Positions 6,392 to 11,754 of a stretch of 11,754 bases of DNA are shown here, one piece after another. The stretch comes from an uncultured Prevotella sp. (GTDB lineage: Bacteria > Bacteroidota > Bacteroidia > Bacteroidales > Bacteroidaceae). The notes beneath the pieces were generated by a model. The model did no database searches. It had not been told where the DNA came from and was given only the letters and a program-made list of their open reading frames with translations. Made by a program: the position numbers and the translations under genes. The DNA lies in contig URYG01000091.1 of NCBI GenBank assembly GCA_900551985.1, positions 1 through 11,754 of the forward strand, in the 5' to 3' direction. Each line of letters begins with the position of its first letter. Position 1 is the first letter of the stretch.

Positions 6392-6400
6392 TGGTTAAAT
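6380..6400 (+). repeat. Tandem heptamer array, GTTAATN type, 3 units, overlapping the dxr stop
   Basis: Units GTTAATA, GTTAATG and GTTAAAT are contiguous. The first two encode the last two residues of Dxr (Asn-Ser preceded by part of Val) and its TAA stop at 6389-6391. The motif resembles the array before rimM. Confidence 0.78.
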
Positions 6401-6419
6401 AATGAACGCAGAATGTAGG

Positions 6420-6481
6420 ACTAATCATAAAGTTCAAAGTTCCAAGTTCCAAGTAAACAAGTTCAAAGTTCAAGGTAAATA
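6420..6481 (+). repeat. Linker plus tandem heptamer array, GTTCAAA type, ending two bases before the rseP ATG
   Basis: The linker ACTAATCATAAA (6420-6431) precedes GTTCAAA, GTTCCAA, GTTCCAA and GTAAACA (6432-6459). One extra base follows, then GTTCAAA, GTTCAAG and GTAAATA (6461-6481). The rseP ATG is at 6483-6485. The closing GTAAATA mirrors the GTAAATG that ends the dxr leader, so the two leaders share a design: linker, GTTCAAA units, then a GTAAAT unit. Confidence 0.87.
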
Positions 6482-6482
6482 A

Positions 6483-7865
6483 ATGGAAGTATTTTTGATC
6501 AAAGCGTTGCAGTTAATGCTATCGCTTTCCATCCTGGTGCTGCTCCATGAGGGCGGACACTTTTTCTTCTCCAAGCTCTTTGGTGTAAGAGTTGAGAAGT
6601 TCTATCTGTTCTTCGACCCATGGTTCCATCTCTTTGAGTTCAAGCCAAAAAACTCTGATACCACTTACGGTTTGGGATGGTTGCCATTGGGCGGATATTG
6701 TAAGATTTCGGGTATGATAGATGAGAGCTTCGATACCGAGCAGCTCAAGCAGCCTATGCAGCCATACGAGTTCCGAAGCAAACCTGCCTGGCAGCGAATG
6801 CTGATCATGATAGGTGGTGTGCTGGTCAACTTTCTGCTGGCGCTCTTTATCTATTCCATGATTCTTTTCCATTGGGGTGACGACTATGTAGCTACTAAGC
6901 ACATGACCCAGGGAATGAAGTTCAATACAGAGGCCAAGGCATTGGGCTTCCAGGATCACGACATCCTGGTTGGTACCGACAAGGGCGAGTTCAAGACCTA
7001 TGATGGCGATATGTATCGCGATCTCTCTACAGCTACCCGTGTGGATATCATCCGTGGCGGCAAGCCGATGAGCTTGAATCTGCCTGGCGATCTCGATATG
7101 CTGAGCATGATCAAGGAGAGTCCTCGATTCGTAGAGGTGTATATCCCATTGCAGATAGACAGTGTGATGAAGGATTCGCCTGCCAGCAAATTGGGATTGG
7201 TGAAGGGTGACAAGGTCCTGACCGTAAACGGCAAGAAAGTGGAGTCTTTCAACGATTTCCAGTTGGAGATGGGTCGCGTGAACGATATGCTCACTGCCGC
7301 TACCTCTCATCAGGACAGCGTGAAGGCACTCACAGCCAGTGTTGAGTATGTGAAGGCTTCTGGCGATACCCTGAAGAACAGCGTATTGCTTCAGGCAGGC
7401 GATGAGGGTGTGAAGTTTGGCTTCTACAATCATCCTGTGATGCGCGATTACAAGATTACCCATATCAGTTATGGCTTCTTCCAGAGTTTCCCAGCCGGTG
7501 TGAAGTATGGCTGGAATGTTCTTTCTGGCTATGTAGGCGATATGAAATATGTATTCACCAAGGAGGGCGCCAAGAGTCTGGGTGGTTTCGGAGCCCTGGG
7601 CAGTCTCTTCCCTTCTATGTGGGATTGGCATGCCTTCTGGATGATGACAGCATTCCTGAGCATTATCCTGGCATTCATGAATATCCTGCCTATCCCGGCA
7701 TTGGATGGCGGTCATGTATTCTTCCTTCTCTACGAGGTAATTACAGGTCGTAAGCCTGGCGATAAGTTCATGGAGCGTGCGGAGTACGTGGGATTCGGAA
7801 TCCTCCTGCTGCTGCTTGTTGTGGCAAATCTGAATGATGTATTGCGATTCTTCGGTTTGATGTAA
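6483..7865 (+). CDS. rseP: RIP metalloprotease RseP (site-2 protease family)
   Basis: This 460-residue inner-membrane zinc protease cleaves substrates within the membrane. In E. coli its target is the anti-sigma factor RseA and signal-peptide remnants; the substrate here is unknown. The zinc motif HEGGH (residues 22-26) lies in the first membrane segment (about 5-27). A second segment is at about 105-129. A PDZ domain is at about 219-265 and includes DSPASKLGLVKGDKVLTVNG. The third zinc ligand is in the C-terminal NILPIPALDGG (Asp408), within a hydrophobic stretch, and a last membrane segment ends near residue 456. One PDZ is clear; a second, degenerate one may lie at about 125-215, as E. coli RseP has two. 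It is the last gene of the operon, followed within 25 bases by the terminator. The start is preceded by a heptamer array. Confidence 0.95.
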   Translation: MEVFLIKALQLMLSLSILVLLHEGGHFFFSKLFGVRVEKFYLFFDPWFHLFEFKPKNSDTTYGLGWLPLGGYCKISGMIDESFDTEQLKQPMQPYEFRSKPAWQRMLIMIGGVLVNFLLALFIYSMILFHWGDDYVATKHMTQGMKFNTEAKALGFQDHDILVGTDKGEFKTYDGDMYRDLSTATRVDIIRGGKPMSLNLPGDLDMLSMIKESPRFVEVYIPLQIDSVMKDSPASKLGLVKGDKVLTVNGKKVESFNDFQLEMGRVNDMLTAATSHQDSVKALTASVEYVKASGDTLKNSVLLQAGDEGVKFGFYNHPVMRDYKITHISYGFFQSFPAGVKYGWNVLSGYVGDMKYVFTKEGAKSLGGFGALGSLFPSMWDWHAFWMMTAFLSIILAFMNILPIPALDGGHVFFLLYEVITGRKPGDKFMERAEYVGFGILLLLLVVANLNDVLRFFGLM

Positions 7866-7889
7866 TGGTCGCTGGAGAATATAATAGAT

Positions 7890-7945
7890 ACAAACAAAAA
7901 AAAAGAGATAAGCATCACGAAGTGCTTATCTCTTTTTTTGTTTGT
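7890..7945. terminator. Bidirectional intrinsic terminator between rseP and the M23 peptidase gene
   Basis: The perfect 11-base-pair stem AGAGATAAGCA (7904-7914) / TGCTTATCTCT (7923-7933) has an 8-base loop. It is flanked by nine A on the left and seven T on the right. The flanks ACAAAC and GTTTGT extend the complementarity. Read either way it gives a stem followed by a U-run, so it can end both the rightward rseP operon and the leftward peptidase transcript. Confidence 0.93.
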
Positions 7946-7964
7946 ATATTAACTTACTGGTAAT

Positions 7965-8912
7965 TTAAGAGTAGCGGATAATCTGTCCTGGAGACAGCTT
8001 CTTATCCTTGCGATAGCCATTGAGACGGCAAATCTGCTCTACGCTAACGCCACGCTTTTCAGCAATGCTCGTCAAAGTCTCGCCAGCCTTTACCTTGTGG
8101 TAAAGCTTCTCGCCAGAAGCGCTTGTGGTATATCTGCCCACTTCGCCACCGTTTACCTGCTCTCGGGTATAGCCGCCGTTGCCAATCTTGCCACGGGCTG
8201 CATTTGCCTCAGCATACTCACTCTCGTAGGTATCACGGTTGAAATTGTAGAAGTCGCCGGTAACGTCCTGGTTTCTGAAGTCGAAGAACAGGGCAGGATT
8301 CAGGGCTACGCCGCAGAGACGAGTCTCGAAGTGGAGGTGAGAACCAGTACTTCTACCGGTATTACCACCCAAGCCGATTACTTCTCCGGCTCTTACCTCC
8401 TGGTTCTCTGAAACGAGCTGGTCAGAGAGATGGCCATAGATAGTTTCCAAACCATTATTGTGACGAATTACGATGTACTTACCATAACCACCACGGTCAT
8501 ATCTTACTATGCGAACTTTGCCTGCGAAGGCTGCGTGGATTGAGTCGCCAATATAAACCTTGATGTCCATACCTTTATGTTGGCGGCCAAAGCTAGCACG
8601 GTAACCGAAGTTACTTGTGACAACACGACTAGAAGTTGGCATACAGAAGTGACGGAGGTCGATACGGTAGTGCTCAGGCAATGTGGTTGCCTTGTGGGCA
8701 TACTTGTTGGAGAAATCCTCATACAGTTCTGCAGAAGGGTTTTCTCTATCTTCCATCAGTCGATAATGCGATACTGCGAGAGTATCCAATGATTTCATTC
8801 GATGGTCAACTGGAGCTTGTCTGGCTAATAAGTCCTGACCGCAAACGGGTACAGTTGTTAACGCCAACAACGCCACGACCGAAATTTTCTTTATTTGCTT
8901 TCTAAAACTCAT
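7965..8912 (-). CDS. Secreted M23 family metallopeptidase with C-terminal LysM domain
   Basis: This 315-residue protein has a signal peptide (basic MSFRKQIKK, hydrophobic SVVALLALTT, probable cleavage after VCG near residue 25). There is no lipobox, so it is probably periplasmic and soluble. The M23/LytM domain spans about residues 92-210. Its zinc and catalytic residues are His112 and Asp116 (QHKGMD), His161 (YGHLS) and the HLH pair at 192-194, so it should be an active peptidoglycan endopeptidase rather than a degenerate regulator. A LysM domain (271-314, starting YHKVKAGETLTSIAEKRG) should bind glycan strands. About 60 variable residues join the two. I prefer the ATG at 8912 for its canonical signal peptide. 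An in-frame ATG at 8948 would add 12 mostly charged residues and remains possible. It is transcribed alone, from the promoter at 9043-9073 to the shared terminator. Confidence 0.92.
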   Translation of the reverse strand: MSFRKQIKKISVVALLALTTVPVCGQDLLARQAPVDHRMKSLDTLAVSHYRLMEDRENPSAELYEDFSNKYAHKATTLPEHYRIDLRHFCMPTSSRVVTSNFGYRASFGRQHKGMDIKVYIGDSIHAAFAGKVRIVRYDRGGYGKYIVIRHNNGLETIYGHLSDQLVSENQEVRAGEVIGLGGNTGRSTGSHLHFETRLCGVALNPALFFDFRNQDVTGDFYNFNRDTYESEYAEANAARGKIGNGGYTREQVNGGEVGRYTTSASGEKLYHKVKAGETLTSIAEKRGVSVEQICRLNGYRKDKKLSPGQIIRYS

Positions 8913-9042
8913 ACTACTTTTAAATTCTATTTTCTTTTTTAGGTCCATTGTGTCAATAAGTGCAGAACGTAATATAGCAAAAAATCCTGCCAAAACCACT
9001 AAAGCAAGTGCCTTAAGATGTGATTTTGTTATATAGACGTTG

Positions 9043-9073
9043 CAAATATAACAAGAATATTCCAAAAAACCAA
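9043..9073 (-). promoter_or_regulatory. Promoter of the M23/LysM peptidase gene
   Basis: On the minus strand TTG (9073-9071) is followed after 20 bases by TATATTTG (9050-9043). This fits the Bacteroidota primary-sigma consensus of TTG at -33 and TAnnTTTG at -7. It is the best promoter in the window. Transcription should start near 9030-9037, leaving a leader of about 120 bases before the ATG at 8912. Confidence 0.72.
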
Positions 9074-9182
9074 GGTTGTTAACGGTATCTGCTTGATATT
9101 TAACGCTGACTTTTTGTTTTTAACCTTTGTTAGGAATTTCTTTTTTATATTTTTGACAAATAGGGCTTTCTCGGGCATTTTT

Positions 9183-9536
9183 TTATTTCTTTTCTTCTTC
9201 GTGGAAAGATTCTGTATCAACCGGTTGCCGGTTTTGCAGTCTTCTGAGCAGCGCCACGGCGGGTGAATGGCCCATGAAGATGTACTTCTTGACTTCGGGA
9301 CTTGTAAAGCGCAGGCACTCGTTGTAGGCACGGAAAAGATCATCGAGATTGATGGTGAATTCCTTGCCTGATGCTTCACGGATACCTATAATCATCTTGG
9401 CGGTAACGTGGAGCTTGATGTAGCGGATGCCCGTTACGCTTTCTATTTCCTTTAGGGATGTGAGATAGGATCTCATCTCCTCCATGGTGAGGTGGGGACG
9501 AGGCTCCCGGATGGCTGGTTTGCGTCTTTTATCCAT
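9183..9536 (-). CDS. Hypothetical protein downstream of recG
   Basis: I do not recognise this 117-residue protein. It has a basic, Pro-containing start (MDKRRKPAIREPRPHLTMEEM), a central region that reads as alternating strands (RYIKLHVTAKMIIGIREASGKEFTINLDDL, written here as one segment of about residues 38-67), then two likely helices (about 68-104), and an acidic/basic tail ending EEEKK. There is no signal peptide, membrane segment or Cys-rich motif, so it is probably a small cytoplasmic protein. It starts 33 bases after the recG stop on the same strand, so it is probably the next gene of that transcript. Its coding nature is supported by this spacing, a clean start and balanced composition. 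No function can be assigned; link to DNA repair rests only on position. I see no hairpin with a T-run after its stop. Confidence 0.7.
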   Translation of the reverse strand: MDKRRKPAIREPRPHLTMEEMRSYLTSLKEIESVTGIRYIKLHVTAKMIIGIREASGKEFTINLDDLFRAYNECLRFTSPEVKKYIFMGHSPAVALLRRLQNRQPVDTESFHEEEKK

Positions 9537-9569
9537 TTCTTTACTTTTTTATTTTTTGATCTTTTTCTG

Positions 9570-11666
9570 CTAGCTGATGGCTGCCCAATTGATATGGGTT
9601 TTCTTGAGCTCCCGGAGCCGGTTCCAGAGGAGGGAGTGCTGGGGGAGCTCGCATTGCGGATCGGCATCGATGATGGCCTGGGCCTCGGTACGGGCTAGCT
9701 GCACCAGCTGACCGTCTCGGGCTATATTCGCTATTTTCAGGTCGAACGCCATACCGCTCTGCTGGGTGCCCTCCAGATCGCCCGGACCACGGAGCTTCAG
9801 GTCGGCTTCTGCTATGCGGAATCCATCGTTGGTATCACACATGATGTCTATTCGCTTGCGGGTTTCTTCTGAAAGCTTGTAGCTGGTTACCAGGATGCAG
9901 TAGCTCTGGTCGCAGCCACGTCCCACTCGGCCTCTGAGCTGATGCAGCTGCGAGAGTCCGAAGCGCTGGGCATCCAGGATTACCATCACCGAGGCATTCG
10001 GCACATTCACGCCTACCTCTATCACGGTGGTGGCAACGAGAATCTGGGTCTCTCCCTTCACAAACTGCTCCATCTCTGCCTCTTTTTCGGCAGATTTCAT
10101 CCTGCCGTGAATCTTGCTCAGCCGGAACTCCGGAAAAGCCTGCTTCAGTGTCTCATAACCTTCTTCCAGGTTCTTCAGGTCCATCTTCTCGCTTTCCTTG
10201 ATCAGCGGGAAGACGATATAGACCTGTCTGCCCAGATTAATCTGCCGGCGGATGCTCTGATAGAGACTGGTGAGCTGATTATCAAACTTATGCAGTGTCT
10301 GAATCGGTTTTCTGCCAGGCGGTAACTCGTCTATTACGCTCACGTCCAGATCGCCATAGATGGTCATCGCCAGCGTGCGGGGAATAGGGGTGGCAGTCAT
10401 CACCAGCACATGGGGCGGGTTCTCGCTCTTAGCCCAGAGTTTGGCTCTCTGCGCCACTCCGAACCGGTGCTGCTCGTCGATTACCGCTACGCCAAGGCGA
10501 TGGAAAGCCACTGGGTCTTCTATCACGGCATGCGTGCCTATCAGTATCTGGATGTCGCCGGTGGCAAGTCCGTCGAGTATTTCCTTCCGCTTCTTGCCCT
10601 TTACGATACCAGTGAGGAGTTCTACCCGGATGTCCATGCCCTGCAGGAAATCTCGGATGGTCTGCAGATGCTGTTCTGCAAGGATTTCGGTAGGTGCCAT
10701 CAGGCAGGCTTGATAGCCGTTGTCCAGGGCGATGAGCATGGTCATCAGGGCTACGAGCGTCTTGCCCGAGCCTACGTCGCCCTGAAGGAGCCGGTTCATC
10801 TGTCTGCCGCTGCACATATCGGCCCTGATCTCGTGCATCACCCGTTTCTGTGCACCCGTGAGTTCGAAAGGAAGATGATGGGCGTAGAAACCATTGAAGA
10901 TGTCTCCGATGCGATTGAAGATGTAGCCGCGGTATTTTCGTCGCTGGTCGCTCGCGTACCTTAATATATTAAGCTGTACGTAGAACAGCTCCTCGAACTT
11001 CAGTCTTACCTGCGCCTTCTGCATTTCCTGATGGGAATGGGGATAGTGGATCATCCGGAGGGCGGCATCGCGGGATACGAGATGCAGGCGGTTGATGATG
11101 AAGTCGGGGAGCGTTTCGGGCAGTGGTGGGAGGATGCTGACCAGGTTGCGGGTTATCCTTTCGATGCTTCGTGAGGTATAACCGCGCTTCTTCATATTTT
11201 CTGTCAACCCGTAGAAGGGCTGCATTCCCATCTCAGAAATCTGCAGCTTGCTTGCATCATCTATGTCGGGATGGGCAAATTGGAATCTGCTGTTATAGGC
11301 GGACGGCTTGCCGAAAACTATGTATTCGGTGCCTACCTTATAGTTCTTGATGATGTATTGTGCGCTGCGGAACCATACCAGATCTACCACGCCGTAGCCA
11401 TCTGAGAAATGCGCCACGAGCATCTTGTTGCGTTTGCCGATATCGACTTCCTCGTAGCTCAGGATCTTGCCCTTAAGCTGTACGAAGGGCATATCTGAGG
11501 TTAACTCGCTGATATGAAAGATCTTTGAGCGATCTACGTATTTGTAGGGGTAGTATTCCAACAGGTCACCATACGAGCGGATGCCGAGCTCCTTGCTCAG
11601 AATCTCTTTCGTCTTGGGGCCTACGCTAGGTAGGAATTGGATGTCTTGTTCTAGAATGCTACTCAT
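9570..11666 (-). CDS. recG: ATP-dependent DNA helicase RecG
   Basis: This 698-residue protein is full length for RecG (about 690). RecG remodels stalled replication forks and migrates Holliday junctions, acting at the nucleoid. The N-terminal wedge/OB region (about 60-140) begins after a helix-hairpin-like segment (FLPSVGPKTKEIL, 11-23). Helicase motifs follow in order: Walker A GDVGSGKT (296-303), APTEILAEQH (324-333), GTHA (377-380), Walker B DEQHRFG (397-403), TATPIPRT (424-431), ATTVIEVGVNVP (545-556) and HQLRGRVGRG (575-584). The C-terminal RecG signature, with DGFRIAEADLKLRGPGDLEGTQQSG, spans about 614-638. The ATG at 11666 gives the family N-terminus and no in-frame upstream ATG is visible. 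A 117-residue gene follows after 33 bases. Its promoter is not in the window. Confidence 0.97.
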   Translation of the reverse strand: MSSILEQDIQFLPSVGPKTKEILSKELGIRSYGDLLEYYPYKYVDRSKIFHISELTSDMPFVQLKGKILSYEEVDIGKRNKMLVAHFSDGYGVVDLVWFRSAQYIIKNYKVGTEYIVFGKPSAYNSRFQFAHPDIDDASKLQISEMGMQPFYGLTENMKKRGYTSRSIERITRNLVSILPPLPETLPDFIINRLHLVSRDAALRMIHYPHSHQEMQKAQVRLKFEELFYVQLNILRYASDQRRKYRGYIFNRIGDIFNGFYAHHLPFELTGAQKRVMHEIRADMCSGRQMNRLLQGDVGSGKTLVALMTMLIALDNGYQACLMAPTEILAEQHLQTIRDFLQGMDIRVELLTGIVKGKKRKEILDGLATGDIQILIGTHAVIEDPVAFHRLGVAVIDEQHRFGVAQRAKLWAKSENPPHVLVMTATPIPRTLAMTIYGDLDVSVIDELPPGRKPIQTLHKFDNQLTSLYQSIRRQINLGRQVYIVFPLIKESEKMDLKNLEEGYETLKQAFPEFRLSKIHGRMKSAEKEAEMEQFVKGETQILVATTVIEVGVNVPNASVMVILDAQRFGLSQLHQLRGRVGRGCDQSYCILVTSYKLSEETRKRIDIMCDTNDGFRIAEADLKLRGPGDLEGTQQSGMAFDLKIANIARDGQLVQLARTEAQAIIDADPQCELPQHSLLWNRLRELKKTHINWAAIS

Positions 11667-11693
11667 GTTTGTGATGGTTTTGATATGGGGGGA

Positions 11694-11712
11694 CAGGCGA
11701 TGGAATCGCCTG
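11694..11712. repeat. Inverted repeat upstream of recG (8-bp stem, 3-base loop)
   Basis: CAGGCGAT (11694-11701) and ATCGCCTG (11705-11712) are perfect complements around GGA. No T-run follows on either strand, so it is not a classical terminator. It lies 28 bases before the recG ATG and would form a hairpin in the recG leader if transcription starts upstream. Confidence 0.6.
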
Positions 11713-11727
11713 GAACGGGGGCGGGGC

Positions 11728-11753
11728 TGCTGATAGCGGGGCAGCGATCAGCA
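11728..11753. repeat. Inverted repeat upstream of recG (7-bp stem, 12-base loop)
   Basis: TGCTGAT (11728-11734) and ATCAGCA (11747-11753) are perfect complements around a G-rich loop. It may continue past the window edge. The 88 bases before recG are more G/C-rich than the other intergenic regions, and no gene is supported there. Confidence 0.5.
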
Positions 11754-11754
11754 C

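Noticed and set aside
8913..9065. N-terminal extension of the M23 peptidase starting at 9065, including a hydrophobic stretch
   Set aside because: The ATG at 9065 lies upstream of the predicted -7 box at 9043-9050, so it should not be transcribed; the frame being open looks like chance. The shorter form has a canonical signal peptide.
9161..9182. Terminator after the 117-residue gene
   Set aside because: GCCC occurs twice as a direct repeat, not an inverted one; no stem forms before the A/T-rich stretch.
11664..11754. Possible 3' end of an upstream minus-strand gene, such as ispD, which often neighbours recG in this phylum
   Set aside because: Two frames are open but the Pro-rich residues match no C-terminus I know, and too little sequence is visible to choose between coding and non-coding.

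Overview
This window looks like ordinary chromosome from a Bacteroidota bacterium of the Prevotella/Segatella type. The evidence is the -7 promoter motif TAnnTTTG at three places, the absence of Shine-Dalgarno sequences, a DUF4290 gene, and Bacteroidota-style gene order (nadD-gmk-yicC; tsaB-DUF4290-murA-rimM-dxr-rseP). The species assignment is an inference; no rRNA gene is present. I see no tRNA, CRISPR array, insertion sequence or phage gene.

Layout. Positions 1-1756 hold a leftward operon: yicC (putative endoribonuclease), gmk (guanylate kinase) and the start of nadD (NAD synthesis), which runs off the left edge. A short divergent promoter region (about 1757-1847) separates it from a rightward operon at 1848-7865: tsaB (tRNA t6A modification), a DUF4290 gene, murA (first committed step of peptidoglycan synthesis), rimM (30S maturation), dxr (MEP isoprenoid pathway) and rseP (site-2 membrane protease). 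A strong two-way hairpin terminator at 7890-7945 closes this operon. On the far side, leftward, lies a secreted M23 peptidase with a LysM domain, with its own promoter at 9043-9073. Further right, also leftward, are a 117-residue protein I do not recognise and recG (branch-migration helicase). The last 88 bases hold two inverted repeats and no gene I can support.

The genes are housekeeping functions in nucleotide supply, tRNA and ribosome maturation, isoprenoids (which also supply the cell-wall lipid carrier) and wall synthesis and remodelling. MurA carries Asp where the catalytic Cys is usually found, which predicts insensitivity to fosfomycin.

The least expected structure is between the genes. 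Four junctions are filled by tandem 7-base repeats (GTGAAGA, GTTAAAT/GTTAATN and GTTCAAA types). They run right up to, or into, start codons (nadD, rimM, dxr, rseP) and supply the stop codons of gmk and dxr. One 31-base stretch is identical at two junctions about 5 kb apart on opposite strands. This is the best candidate here for something undescribed. No other new system is evident.
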